DNA of 10,196 nt, taken from assembly GCA_014379885.1 (NCBI GenBank), contig JACMKW010000165.1, forward strand, positions 1 to 10,196, in the 5' to 3' direction. This document shows, piece after piece, positions 1 through 7,745 of the stretch (position 1 is the first letter of the stretch; every line of letters starts with the position of its first letter). The translations under genes and the position numbers were made by a program. The notes beneath the pieces are model-generated. The model was not told the origin of the DNA and searched no databases. It was given only the letters and a program-made list of their open reading frames with translations. This DNA comes from Rhizobacter sp. (lineage in GTDB: Bacteria > Pseudomonadota > Gammaproteobacteria > Burkholderiales > Burkholderiaceae).

Positions 1-1
1 A

Positions 2-574
2 GCCGAGCGCGTGGGGTTGGGCCCGATCAAGGTCAACATGGTGGTGCAACGTGGCACCAACGATCACGAGATCGTGCCGATGGCGCGGCACTTCAGAGAG
101 AACCACGGCGGCAAGATCATCCTGCGCTTCATCGAGTACATGGACGTGGGCGAAACCAACGGCTGGCGCATGGACCAGGTATTGCCTTCGGCCGATGTCA
201 TCGCGCGTTTGAATGCGGCTTTCCCGCTACGGGCCATGGACGCCAACTACAGCGGCGAAACCGCCGAGCGTTGGCGCTATGCGGATGGCGGCGGCGAGAT
301 CGGCGTCATCTCCAGCGTGACGCAGGCCTTTTGCCACGACTGCAACCGAGCACGGCTCTCGACCGAGGGCAAGCTCTTCCTGTGCCTCTTTGCCACGCAA
401 GGGCACGACCTGCGCTCGCTGCTGCGTGGTGACTACAGCGACGCGCAAATCGCCAGCGCCATCGGCCTCATCTGGCAAGGCCGCGACGACCGCTACTCTG
501 AGCTTCGCAGCGCGCAGCAGGGCGACACCAGCGCAGGCAAACGCCGCGTCGAGATGCACTACATCGGTGGTTGA
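2..574 (+). CDS. moaA: GTP 3',8-cyclase MoaA, C-terminal half (5' end outside window)
   Basis: MoaA is a radical-SAM enzyme that converts GTP to 3',8-cyclo-dihydro-GTP, the first step of molybdenum cofactor synthesis, in the cytoplasm. About 190 residues are visible, roughly half of the usual length, so the N-terminal radical-SAM CxxxCxxC cluster motif lies off the left edge. The visible part contains the family segments [15 protein letters not shown] and RFIEYMDVG. It also has the C-terminal 4Fe-4S ligand set C-x2-C-x13-C, with codons at 332, 341 and 383, which binds the GTP substrate. The protein ends in the conserved Gly-Gly that is needed for catalysis. Reading is open from base 2 and stops with TGA at 572-574. 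The next gene, mobA, overlaps this stop, so the two are probably translated together. Identification is firm; only the missing start is uncertain. Confidence 0.96.
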   Translation, partial: AERVGLGPIKVNMVVQRGTNDHEIVPMARHFRENHGGKIILRFIEYMDVGETNGWRMDQVLPSADVIARLNAAFPLRAMDANYSGETAERWRYADGGGEIGVISSVTQAFCHDCNRARLSTEGKLFLCLFATQGHDLRSLLRGDYSDAQIASAIGLIWQGRDDRYSELRSAQQGDTSAGKRRVEMHYIGG

Positions 575-1148
575 GCCTCGCGAGATCACAGGGCTGATCC
601 TCGCCGGTGGGCAAGGCAGCCGCCTGGGGGGTGTCGACAAGGGCTTGCAAGACTTCGCCGGCCAGCCGCTTGCGCGGCATGCGCTGCAACGGCTGGCACC
701 GCAGGTGGGCCACGTGATGATCAGCGCCAACCGCAACCTGGATGTGTATCGCAGCCTCGGTGTGCCGGTGTGGCCCGACGCACCGTCCAGCACCGGCTAC
801 GAAGGCCCGCTGGCCGGCTTCCTGGCCGGCCTGCAGCACTGCGAAACGCCCTACCTCGTGACCGTGCCTTGCGATTGCCCGCACTTCCCTGTCGATCTGG
901 TGAAGGCGCTGGCCAAGGCGGACGCCGAGATCGCCATCGCCGCCACACGCCACGGCAACGAGACCAAGCTGGAGCCGGCCTTCTGTTTGATGAAGCGTGA
1001 GCTGGCGGACAGCCTTTTGCGCTACCTGCAGACGGGCCAGCGCAAGATCGAGCGCTGGACGGCGCAGCACCGGCGCGCCGAGGTGGTGTTCGACGACGTG
1101 GCCGCCTTCTTCAACATCAACACACCCGACGACCTGGCGCGCGGCTGA
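567..1148 (+). CDS. mobA: Molybdenum cofactor guanylyltransferase MobA
   Basis: MobA transfers GMP from GTP to molybdopterin to form the guanine dinucleotide cofactor used by DMSO-reductase-family enzymes; it is cytoplasmic. The frame is open far upstream inside moaA, but the family sequence begins only at GTG 567, giving 193 residues, very close to the E. coli protein (194). The nucleotide-binding signature [11 protein letters not shown] is at residues 12-22, followed by DKGL (24-27). Asn55, a GPLAG loop (80-84) and the metal-binding VPCDCP segment with Asp103 follow in the usual order. A C-terminal [10 protein letters not shown] is also typical. The GTG start overlaps the moaA stop by 8 nt, and no strong Shine-Dalgarno is visible, only a GAG about 13 nt upstream, so translational coupling is likely. 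The usual companion moeA is not downstream; a convergent efflux operon is there instead. Start choice is inference; function is confident. Confidence 0.93.
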   Translation: MVEPREITGLILAGGQGSRLGGVDKGLQDFAGQPLARHALQRLAPQVGHVMISANRNLDVYRSLGVPVWPDAPSSTGYEGPLAGFLAGLQHCETPYLVTVPCDCPHFPVDLVKALAKADAEIAIAATRHGNETKLEPAFCLMKRELADSLLRYLQTGQRKIERWTAQHRRAEVVFDDVAAFFNINTPDDLARG

Positions 1149-1150
1149 GA

Positions 1151-1163
1151 GTGAGGCCCTCAC
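1151..1163. repeat. Small perfect palindrome just after mobA stop
   Basis: GTGAGG (1151-1156) and CCTCAC (1158-1163) are perfect reverse complements around a single C; as RNA this would fold as 5 pairs with a GCC loop. It begins 3 nt after the mobA stop. No T-run follows, so it is not a classical intrinsic terminator on either strand, although it may help end or protect the mobA transcript. Confidence 0.5.
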
Positions 1164-1233
1164 CCGTTCGGGCTGAGCCTGTCGAAGCCAGTGCCGTGCA
1201 CTGCGCACCCTTCGACAAGCTCAGGGCGAACGG
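1164..1233. repeat. Imperfect inverted repeat with nested hairpin, between convergent genes
   Basis: The left arm (1164-1187) and right arm (1210-1233) are 24 nt each and complementary at 21 positions. The mismatches fall at left-arm bases 1171, 1172 and 1179. The 22-nt loop contains a second perfect hairpin, CAGTGC (1189-1194), loop CGT, GCACTG (1198-1203). The arms carry the CCGTTCGG...GTCGAAG / CTTCGACAAGCTCAG type of sequence that recurs as dispersed palindromes in many Burkholderiales genomes (from general knowledge). It lies between the mobA stop (1148) and the convergent RND permease stop (1262). It is therefore well placed to act as a bidirectional, Rho-protecting or terminating structure, but it lacks a T-tract. 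A related element occurs at 9935-10011. Confidence 0.8.
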
Positions 1234-1261
1234 AAATGAAAAGTTCTCAGCCTCTGCACGC

Positions 1262-4200
1262 TCAGGCGTGGGAGGAACTTACGGCCGCATCGTGATCAGC
1301 CGGTGTCTCGTTCGCACCCGGCGCCTGGCGCCGCGCAAACAGCGAATACACCGTAGGCACCACGAAGATGGTGAGCAGCGTGCCCAACGACATGCCACCC
1401 ACGATCACCCAACCGATCTGCTGCCGGCTCTCAGCGCCGGCGCCGCTGGCCAGGGCCAAGGGCAAGGCGCCCAGCACCATGGCGCCGGTGGTCATCAGAA
1501 TGGGCCGCAGGCGCAATGACGACGCTTCGACAACGGCCTGCTGCAGATCGCGCCCTTGCTGGCGCAATTGATTGCTGAACTCCACGATCAGGATGCCGTG
1601 CTTGGTGATCAGGCCCACCAGCGTGATCAGGCCAATCTGCGAATAGACATTCAGCGTGCCGCCGGTCAGCTGCATGGCTGCCAGCGCGCCCACCATCGTC
1701 AAGGGCACCGCCAGCAGAATCACGAACGGGTCGATGAAGCTTTCGAACTGAGCGCTCAGCACCAGGAAGATGAACAACAGCGCCAGCATGAACACCAGGC
1801 CAAGCGCACCGCTGGAGGAGCGGAACTCGCGCGACACGCCATTCAACTCGGTCGAGTAGCCCGGCTTGAGAACGCGGCGCGACGTGTCGTCCATGTACTT
1901 CAAAGCCTCGCCCAGTGAGTAGCCTGGCGCCAGGTTGGCCGTGATCGACACCGAGCGGCGCTGGTTGAAGTGGTTCAGCTCGCGCGGGCTCACCGCCTCT
2001 CTCACCTTGACGATGGACGACAGCGGCACCATCACCTCGTTGCGGCCACGCACGAAGAGTTTGTCGATGTCTTCAGGCGTGGTGCGGCCACGGCTTTCGG
2101 TTTGCACCAGCACGTCGTACTGGTCGGCGTCGCGCTTGTAGCGGGTGACGGCACGGCCACCGAGCATGGTCTCCACGGTGCGCGCCACCTGGTCGACGCT
2201 CACGCCGGCGTCAGACGCGCGATCGCGGTCGACTTCCAGAAAGATCTCGGGCTTGTTCAGGCGCAGATCGGTGTCGGGCTGCACGAAGCCAGGGTTCTTG
2301 CCCATCTCGCCCAAAAACTGCTGCACCACCTTCGAGAGGTTCTCGTAGCTGTCGTTGGTGACAATCACGAAGTTGATCGGCCGCTCGCGAAAGCCCTGAC
2401 CCAGGCTGGGCGGTGTGACCGGAAAGGCTGTGACGCCGGGCAGGCCCGCGAAGCGCGGTTGTAGCTCGCGGGCGAGCTGCAGCGTGCTGCGCTTGCGGTC
2501 GTCCCAATCGACGGTGCGCAGGAAAGAGATGCCTTGCGACACGCTGGGGTTGCCGGCCACCACGAACACGCGGTCGAATTCGGGGTAGTCGTTGCCGATG
2601 CCTTCGATGGCGCGCAGGTAGCGGGCGGTGTACTCCAGCGTGGACCCGTCGGGTGCGTTGACGGTGGCCAGGATCACACCACGGTCTTCAAGTGGTGCCA
2701 GCTCGCTCTTGGCTGTGGTGAAGAGCCACCAGCTACCACCGGCTGACAGCACCATCACCAGCAGCACCACCCAGCGGTGCGCCAGCGTCCAGCGCAGTGC
2801 ACTCCCGTAGCCGGCGGTCAGGCGGTCGAGTGCGCCTTCCATCCACACATCGAAGCGTGTGGGCCGCGCTTCGTGGCGCAGCAGCTTGCTGCACATCATG
2901 GGGGTGAGCGTCAGTGCCACAAAACCCGACACGATGACCGCGCCCGCCAGTGTCAACGCGAATTCGGTGAACAAGCGCCCGGTGCGGCCCGGCGCAAAAG
3001 CGAGCGGCGCAAACACCGCCGCAAGCGTCATGGTCATCGCCACCACCGCAAAGCCGATCTCCTTCGAGCCTTTGAGCGCTGCCTGGAACGGGCCCATGCC
3101 TTCTTCGATGTGGCGGAAGATGTTTTCCAGCACCACGATGGCGTCGTCGACCACCAGGCCAATCGCCAGCACCAGGGCCAGCAGCGTCAGCGTATTGATG
3201 GTGAAACCGGCCACCGCCATGATGGCAAAGCTACCGATCAGGCTCACCGGAATGGTGACCAGCGGAATGATGGCCGCCCGCAAGTGGCGCAAGAAGATGA
3301 ACACCACCAGCGCCACCAGCAGAACCGCTTCGGTGATGGTGCGAAACACCGACTTGACCGACTTCTCGATGAACACCGAGTTGTCATTTGCCACCTGCAC
3401 CTTCACGCCAGGGGGCAGGTCGAGCTGCAGCTTGGGCATCATCTCGCGCACGCCGGCCGACACCTCCAGCGGGTTGGCGGTGGCTTGGCGGATGACCCCC
3501 AGCGACACCGACGGCACCCCATTCAGACGCACGCTGCTGCGCTCACTGGCAGCGGCCTGCTCAATGCGGGCCACGTCGCGCAGGCGCACCGTGTAGCCGC
3601 TGGCCATTTTGAGCGCCACCGCGCCGAACTGCTGCACGGTGTTCAGGTCGGTGCGCGCCGTCACGCTGAATTCACGTTGCTGGCTTTCAATGCGGCCGGC
3701 GGGTACTTCGAGGTTTTGCTTGCGTAGCGCGTCTTCCACGTCTTGCACCGTCAGCTTGTACGACGCGAGCCTGTCGGGGTCGAGCCAAATGCGCATGGAG
3801 AACTTGCGGTCGCCGTTGATCTGCACGTCGGCCACACCCGTCACCGTTTGCAGGCGCGGCTTGACGATGCGGTTGACCAGGTCGGTCACCTCCAGCGGCG
3901 TGAGCGTCTCGCTGGTGAAGGCCAGCCAGATGGTGGGCGTGGCATCGGCCTCGACCTTGGCGATGACCGGTTCGTCGATCGCGTCGGGCAAGCGCGCCCG
4001 CACACGCGAGACACGGTCGCGCACATCGGCGGCTGCATCGTCGGGGTTCTTTTCCAGCTTGAAGCGCACCGTGATCTGGCTTTGCTCGGAACGCGAGATT
4101 GAGGTGATGATTTCAACGCCGTCGATGCCGGCGATGGAGTCTTCGAGCGGTTTGGTGACTTGCGATTCGATGACTTCAGACGACGCGCCGATCAAGCGCG

Positions 4201-4345
4201 TGGACACGTTGACCACCGGTTCATCAATGCGTGGGTATTCGCGCACCTGCAAGCGCTGGAACGAGACCGCCCCCACCAGCACGAGCAGCAGCGAGAGCAC
4301 GGTGGCGAAGACCGGGCGGCGGATGGTGATGTCAGACAAGCGCAT
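1262..4345 (-). CDS. RND-family efflux transporter permease (HAE1/AcrB-type)
   Basis: This 1027-residue inner-membrane protein is a proton-driven exporter of the AcrB/MexB/MdtBC superfamily; AcrB has 1049 residues. It starts MRLSDITIRRPVFATVLSLL, with the first membrane helix at about residues 11-30. A large periplasmic domain (about 31-335) follows, then a helix bundle (about 336-490), a second periplasmic domain (about 550-840) and a final helix bundle (about 845-1003). Proton-relay residues are present: Asp400-Asp401 in VVDDAIVVLEN, Lys915 in GLITKHGILIVEF, and Arg947 in LRLRPILMTTGAM. ATG 4345 has a strong GAGGAG at 4354-4359, 8 nt upstream. It follows the adaptor gene by 25 nt, so the two form one operon. 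The adaptor and permease together would pump substrates through a TolC-type channel encoded elsewhere. Substrate (antibiotic, solvent, dye) cannot be told from sequence; heavy-metal (CzcA) type is less likely given the HAE1-like motifs. Confidence 0.95.
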   Translation of the reverse strand: MRLSDITIRRPVFATVLSLLLVLVGAVSFQRLQVREYPRIDEPVVNVSTRLIGASSEVIESQVTKPLEDSIAGIDGVEIITSISRSEQSQITVRFKLEKNPDDAAADVRDRVSRVRARLPDAIDEPVIAKVEADATPTIWLAFTSETLTPLEVTDLVNRIVKPRLQTVTGVADVQINGDRKFSMRIWLDPDRLASYKLTVQDVEDALRKQNLEVPAGRIESQQREFSVTARTDLNTVQQFGAVALKMASGYTVRLRDVARIEQAAASERSSVRLNGVPSVSLGVIRQATANPLEVSAGVREMMPKLQLDLPPGVKVQVANDNSVFIEKSVKSVFRTITEAVLLVALVVFIFLRHLRAAIIPLVTIPVSLIGSFAIMAVAGFTINTLTLLALVLAIGLVVDDAIVVLENIFRHIEEGMGPFQAALKGSKEIGFAVVAMTMTLAAVFAPLAFAPGRTGRLFTEFALTLAGAVIVSGFVALTLTPMMCSKLLRHEARPTRFDVWMEGALDRLTAGYGSALRWTLAHRWVVLLVMVLSAGGSWWLFTTAKSELAPLEDRGVILATVNAPDGSTLEYTARYLRAIEGIGNDYPEFDRVFVVAGNPSVSQGISFLRTVDWDDRKRSTLQLARELQPRFAGLPGVTAFPVTPPSLGQGFRERPINFVIVTNDSYENLSKVVQQFLGEMGKNPGFVQPDTDLRLNKPEIFLEVDRDRASDAGVSVDQVARTVETMLGGRAVTRYKRDADQYDVLVQTESRGRTTPEDIDKLFVRGRNEVMVPLSSIVKVREAVSPRELNHFNQRRSVSITANLAPGYSLGEALKYMDDTSRRVLKPGYSTELNGVSREFRSSSGALGLVFMLALLFIFLVLSAQFESFIDPFVILLAVPLTMVGALAAMQLTGGTLNVYSQIGLITLVGLITKHGILIVEFSNQLRQQGRDLQQAVVEASSLRLRPILMTTGAMVLGALPLALASGAGAESRQQIGWVIVGGMSLGTLLTIFVVPTVYSLFARRQAPGANETPADHDAAVSSSHA

Positions 4346-4370
4346 GAATACAGCTCCTCAGGCGCAGCGT

Positions 4371-5603
4371 TCAGAGAGCGACGGCCGGGCGGTTACCCGA
4401 TACACCGCGGGCTGCACTGCCGACGCCACCGCCAGCACCGCTGCCCGCACCACTGGCACCGCGCAACGCTCCGCTGGCTGCCCGAGCCGCAGGCCGGCTG
4501 ATGTCTACCACGCGCAACGGCAAAGATTCTCCGCGCAGCAGCCGCGTCTGGCCGGCCGTCACCACCGTGTCGCCTGCAACCAGACCTTCGAGAATCTCGA
4601 CTTTCCCCGGCAAGCGCATGCCGATGCGTGCTTCGAGCCGCTGCGACACCTTGCCCTTGGGGCCGTCGACCACCTTCACCAGGTACTGCTTGCCGGCCAG
4701 CGGCACCAGCGCTTCTTCAGGCACCACCAAGGCATTGGCCCGAGTGGAGAAAACCACACGGGTGCGCGCAAACATGCCGGAGCGAAGCTCACCGCTGGTG
4801 TTGGGCAGGCGCGCACGAACCAACAGCGATCGGCCATTGGCGTCGAGCAGCGAATCGACCGCATCGACATGGCCCTTGAACGCCTTGCCCGGCAGCGCGT
4901 CGAGTTGCGCCTCGATGAGCTGGCCGGTCTTGATGCGCGCCACATAACGCTCGGCCAAGCGGAAGTCGAGCCACACCGAGGAGAGGTCTTCCACGTTCAC
5001 CAGGTCGGCGCCATCTTTCACGTAGTCGCCCACGCTCACACTGCGAATGCCGGCCACGCCGTCGAACGGCGCTTCGATGCGCATGCGCGCGAGTTGTGCC
5101 TTGGCCAGGGCCACCTGCGCCTCCGCCACCTGCATGGCCGCGGCACTTTGGTCGACCACGCTCTGGCTCACGAAGTTGGCTGCCACCAATTCGCGGTTGC
5201 GTTGCAGGTTGGTGCGCGCAATGCTGGCCTGCGCCTCGGCTTGCTGCAGCTGAGCGCCTTGCAGGGCGTCGTCGAGCTGCACCAGCAATTGGCCGCGTTT
5301 CACACGCTGACCATCGCCAAAGCCCAGGCGCGATATGCGTCCGCTGACCTCGGGCCTGAGCATCACGCCCTGGCGCGAGCGCAACGCGCCCACACCTTGT
5401 GCATCGTCGTCGATGGTCATGGTCTCGACCTTGCCCACCTCCACCAGCACCGGCCCACCCGCGCCTGCCGGCTGGGCACCCGATGCTGTCGGGCCTGCAG
5501 CGGCCACGCCACCTGCGGCCGGCGCCTTGTTCTGATACCACCACGCCGCCGCGCCGGCCACTGAAATGCCGACGACGGCCACCACCGTATGCAATGTCTT
5601 CAC
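4371..5603 (-). CDS. RND efflux periplasmic adaptor (membrane fusion protein)
   Basis: This 410-residue protein belongs to the MdtA/AcrA/MexA-type HlyD adaptor family that bridges an RND permease and an outer-membrane channel. In order it has an N-terminal hydrophobic segment (about 5-22) acting as signal or anchor, with no lipobox cysteine, and an Ala/Gly/Pro linker (about 26-51). Lipoyl half-domains come next (RPEVSGRISRLGFGDGQRV at about 83, and RIEAPFDGVAGIRSVSVGDYV at about 175 in two parts). These flank an Ala/Gln-rich alpha-hairpin (about 113-172). A beta-barrel and membrane-proximal domain follow, to about 365. The last 40 residues are a low-complexity Ala/Gly/Ser tail. The frame can be extended to TTG 5609, but AGGG at 5610-5613 then abuts the start. 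GTG 5603 has 6-nt spacing and gives MKTLHTVVAVVG, so I prefer it. The gene lies 64 nt after the rnhA stop and is followed by the permease. Confidence 0.92.
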   Translation of the reverse strand: MKTLHTVVAVVGISVAGAAAWWYQNKAPAAGGVAAAGPTASGAQPAGAGGPVLVEVGKVETMTIDDDAQGVGALRSRQGVMLRPEVSGRISRLGFGDGQRVKRGQLLVQLDDALQGAQLQQAEAQASIARTNLQRNRELVAANFVSQSVVDQSAAAMQVAEAQVALAKAQLARMRIEAPFDGVAGIRSVSVGDYVKDGADLVNVEDLSSVWLDFRLAERYVARIKTGQLIEAQLDALPGKAFKGHVDAVDSLLDANGRSLLVRARLPNTSGELRSGMFARTRVVFSTRANALVVPEEALVPLAGKQYLVKVVDGPKGKVSQRLEARIGMRLPGKVEILEGLVAGDTVVTAGQTRLLRGESLPLRVVDISRPAARAASGALRGASGAGSGAGGGVGSAARGVSGNRPAVAL

Positions 5604-5609
5604 GCTCAA

Positions 5610-5613
5610 CCCT
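5610..5613 (-). promoter_or_regulatory. Ribosome binding site deciding the adaptor start
   Basis: On the minus strand the sequence reads AGGG, six bases, then GTG at 5603. The alternative TTG at 5609 touches the AGGG directly, which is too close for initiation. This supports GTG as the start of the efflux adaptor. The site is short and the call rests on spacing alone. Confidence 0.55.
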
Positions 5614-5667
5614 GATTGCTACTCAAATGAATGTAGCCTGCCAAGCGGCAAGCTGCGAGACAGGAAA

Positions 5668-6138
5668 TCACGTAGACGCCGTGTCTACTCCACGGTTTGC
5701 GAGTGCATCGGCCCGCTCATTCCCGGGGTCTCCAGCGTGGCCCTTCACCCAGCGCCAGTCCACCTGGTGCAGGTTGCGCAACGCATCGAGCCGCTGCCAC
5801 AGGTCGGCGTTCTTTACCGGCTTCTTGTCGGCGGTCTTCCAGCCGCGCGTCTTCCAGCCGTAGATCCACTCGGTGATGCCTTTGCGCACGTATTCGCTGT
5901 CGGTGTAGAGGGTGATGTCGCAACTGCGCTTGAGCGACGTCAGAGCCTCGATCACCGCGGTGAGTTCCATGCGGTTGTTGGTGGTCTGCGCCTCGCCGCC
6001 GAAGAGCTCTTTTTCGTGCTCGCCGGTGCTCAGCCAGGCCCCCCATCCGCCCGGCCCCGGGTTGCCTTTGCAGGCGCCGTCGGTGTAGATGGTCACGCTT
6101 GGGCGCTTGATGCTGGGGCGGTCTTCAGTCGATGTCAT
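5668..6138 (-). CDS. rnhA: Ribonuclease HI
   Basis: RNase HI cuts the RNA strand of RNA:DNA hybrids, removing R-loops and replication primers in the cytoplasm. The 156-residue product is the normal length, with a slightly longer N-terminus than E. coli (155 residues in total there). All catalytic residues are present at E. coli numbering plus ten: Asp20 in [14 protein letters not shown], Glu58 in NNRMEL, Asp80 in YTDSEYV, His134 in VKGHAG and Asp144 in NERADALA. The Trp/Lys-rich handle region (about 91-110, [12 protein letters not shown]...KKPVKN) is also intact. ATG 6138 has GGAGAG at 6141-6146 just upstream. The start lies inside the end of the methyltransferase gene, a 14-nt overlap, so the two are co-transcribed and probably translationally coupled. 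In many relatives dnaQ follows rnhA; here an efflux operon does. Identification is secure. Confidence 0.97.
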   Translation of the reverse strand: MTSTEDRPSIKRPSVTIYTDGACKGNPGPGGWGAWLSTGEHEKELFGGEAQTTNNRMELTAVIEALTSLKRSCDITLYTDSEYVRKGITEWIYGWKTRGWKTADKKPVKNADLWQRLDALRNLHQVDWRWVKGHAGDPGNERADALANRGVDTAST

Positions 6139-6973
6139 GGCTCTCCAGGGTCGTTTGATTGCGGTGGCTGCTCACCACCGCCGGGATCGCTTTGGCCGGC
6201 ACACGCTGGCGGCGTACCAAGCCCACCAGTCGCATGCCACGAACGCGCTTCACGGCCACCAGCATGTACACCGCGCCGAGCACGGGCCACCAGCGGTCGC
6301 CGGTGCTCTCCATCCAGCCGAAACGCGTCAGCCAGGGCTCCGACGTGAGCGGCGGCCGGTAGCAACCGAAGCGCCCTTCCTCCACCTCGAAGCTCAGCAG
6401 ACGCAGCCAGTCACGCAAGCGCCAGTAGCCGATGAAATCACCTTCGCTGGGCATGAACAGCGGCTGGCCCGCGCGCAGGCCGAGGCCACGAACCATGCGG
6501 CCCAAACGCTGCCGCAACGCCCACAGGCTGCCGGGGTTGAAGCCGATGATCACCACCCGGCCCTCCGGCATCAGCACACGCTCGACCTCGCGCAAGGCCT
6601 GGTGCGGGTCACGCGCCAGCTCCAGTGAATGCGGCAGCACGATCAGGTCGAGGCTCTGGCTGTCAAAGGGCAGGGCATCAAAATCGCACTGCAACATCAC
6701 GGCACGCGGCGGGGGCGATGTGGCACTCTCGGGAACTTCAGCGCGCGGTAGCGACTCCATCGCCGGTGTTGGCTGATCCACCGCCAACCAACGGTGCGGC
6801 ATGCGGTTGGCACGCAGTGCATCGAGTTCCGGCAAGCCCAGTTGCAATGCGTGAAAGCCAAACACATCGGCCACACAACGATCCATCTGCGCTTGTTCCC
6901 AAGCCAGCAAGTAGCGGCCCGGCGGCGTTTTCAGCCAGGGGGCCAAACCTATAATCGCGCCGAGTTTCGCCAT
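6125..6973 (-). CDS. YafS-type class I SAM-dependent methyltransferase-fold protein
   Basis: This 282-residue protein resembles the methyltransferase-11 fold proteins found between gloB and rnhA in proteobacteria (YafS in E. coli). The conserved N-terminal segment [12 protein letters not shown] is at about 17-27, followed by [25 protein letters not shown]. Motif II/III-like stretches [23 protein letters not shown] (about 96-118, read in two parts) and [26 protein letters not shown] (about 132-156) match the post-I and later strands of the fold. The glycine-rich SAM loop (GxGxG) is not seen; GFHALQLG may be its degenerate counterpart. A hydrophobic patch, [14 protein letters not shown], lies near residue 238. 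The frame extends to TTG 7006, but ATG 6973 keeps all family-conserved sequence and has AGG just upstream. The substrate is unknown. It overlaps rnhA by 14 nt and is divergent from gloB. Confidence 0.85.
   Translation of the reverse strand: MAKLGAIIGLAPWLKTPPGRYLLAWEQAQMDRCVADVFGFHALQLGLPELDALRANRMPHRWLAVDQPTPAMESLPRAEVPESATSPPPRAVMLQCDFDALPFDSQSLDLIVLPHSLELARDPHQALREVERVLMPEGRVVIIGFNPGSLWALRQRLGRMVRGLGLRAGQPLFMPSEGDFIGYWRLRDWLRLLSFEVEEGRFGCYRPPLTSEPWLTRFGWMESTGDRWWPVLGAVYMLVAVKRVRGMRLVGLVRRQRVPAKAIPAVVSSHRNQTTLESHDID
6928..6955 (+). promoter_or_regulatory. Probable sigma-70 promoter of gloB (and mltD)
   Basis: A perfect -10 hexamer, TATAAT, lies at 6950-6955. A -35-like TTTTCA (4 of 6 matches to TTGACA) lies at 6928-6933, with a 16-nt spacer. 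Transcription would begin near 6962, leaving a leader of only about 10 nt before the gloB ATG at 6972. AT-rich TATAAT is conspicuous in this GC-rich DNA. The site lies within the first codons of the divergent methyltransferase gene. Confidence 0.55.
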
Positions 6974-7745
6974 GAACCTGCTTGCACTGCCTGCCTTCTC
7001 TGACAACTACATCTGGATGCTTCACGATGGCCGGCAGGCACTCGTCGTCGATCCGGGGGAAGCAGCACCTGTGGAACGCGCGCTCGATGCGCACGGCCTG
7101 GTGCTCGCCGGGATTCTAGTGACCCACCACCACGCCGATCATGTCGGCGGTCTTTCAGCCTTGCGCTCGCGGTTGCAAGGCCGCGTGGTCGGCCCCGCGC
7201 GTGAAGACATTCCACAGCCTTGCGAACCGCTCAACGGCGGTGACCATGTCGAGATGCTGGGCTGCCGCTTCGAGGTGATCGACGTACCAGGCCACACGGC
7301 TGGCCACATCGCATTTTTTCGCGCGGCCACTGACGGCGAGGCACCGATCCTCTTTTGCGGCGATACCCTCTTCTCGGGTGGCTGCGGGCGGCTCTTCGAA
7401 GGCACACCCGCGCAGATGCACAGCTCGCTTTCACGCCTGGCCGCGCTGCCCGGCAACACACGCGTTTGCTGCGCCCACGAATACACCTTGTCGAACCTGA
7501 AGTTCGCACGCGCCGTGGAGCCGCACAACAACGACCTGCTGGCCTACAGCGCGCAATGCGAGGCCTTGCGCGCGAAAGGCGAATTCACCCTGCCCAGCTC
7601 CATTGCGCAAGAGCAGCGCATCAACCCCTTCTTGCGTTGCGACCAACCCGAGGTGGTGCAAGCTGCCTTGGCGCAAGGCGCCTTAAGCCACAGCGAGACC
7701 GATGTGCTGGCAGCACTTCGCCAATGGAAAAATAACTTCCGATGA
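6972..7745 (+). CDS. gloB: Hydroxyacylglutathione hydrolase (glyoxalase II)
   Basis: Glyoxalase II hydrolyses S-lactoylglutathione to D-lactate and glutathione, completing methylglyoxal detoxification in the cytoplasm. The 257-residue protein has the metallo-beta-lactamase fold signature THHHADHVGG. Metal ligands are His52, His54, Asp56, His57, His108, Asp131 and His169, all in their normal sequence contexts (PGHTAGH, FCGDTLFSGGCGR, AHEYT). The C-terminal glutathione-binding domain ends in RQWKNNFR, carrying the Arg and Lys expected to contact glutathione. The family start [15 protein letters not shown] is at ATG 6972. Its ATG and the proposed methyltransferase ATG share one CATG on opposite strands. 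The stop TGA at 7743 overlaps the mltD start (ATGA), so gloB and mltD are probably one operon driven from the TATAAT promoter upstream. Identification is secure. Confidence 0.97.
   Translation: MNLLALPAFSDNYIWMLHDGRQALVVDPGEAAPVERALDAHGLVLAGILVTHHHADHVGGLSALRSRLQGRVVGPAREDIPQPCEPLNGGDHVEMLGCRFEVIDVPGHTAGHIAFFRAATDGEAPILFCGDTLFSGGCGRLFEGTPAQMHSSLSRLAALPGNTRVCCAHEYTLSNLKFARAVEPHNNDLLAYSAQCEALRAKGEFTLPSSIAQEQRINPFLRCDQPEVVQAALAQGALSHSETDVLAALRQWKNNFR

Noticed and set aside
390..566. Extended N-terminus for MobA starting at 390
   Set aside because: The added residues are an out-of-frame reading of moaA; the MobA family sequence starts at about 567.
468..1208. 246-residue minus-strand frame opposite moaA/mobA
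   Set aside because: It lies antisense to mobA with no homology signal; its composition is what the complementary strand of a GC-rich gene gives.
2777..3727. 316-residue plus-strand frame opposite the RND permease
   Set aside because: It is very rich in His, Arg and Gln, typical of an antisense shadow; no start signal or domain is visible.
3609..5564. 651-residue plus-strand open frame crossing the permease-adaptor junction
   Set aside because: It is antisense to two well-identified genes in GC-rich DNA, where stop-free shadow frames are common. Its translation is Arg/His/Ser-rich with no recognisable domain.
5616..5644. Promoter-like TTGGCA (5639-5644) with a 17-nt spacer and TAGCAA on the minus strand before the efflux adaptor
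   Set aside because: The -35 is good but the -10 matches only half its consensus, and transcription would start too close to GTG 5603 to leave room for the ribosome binding site.
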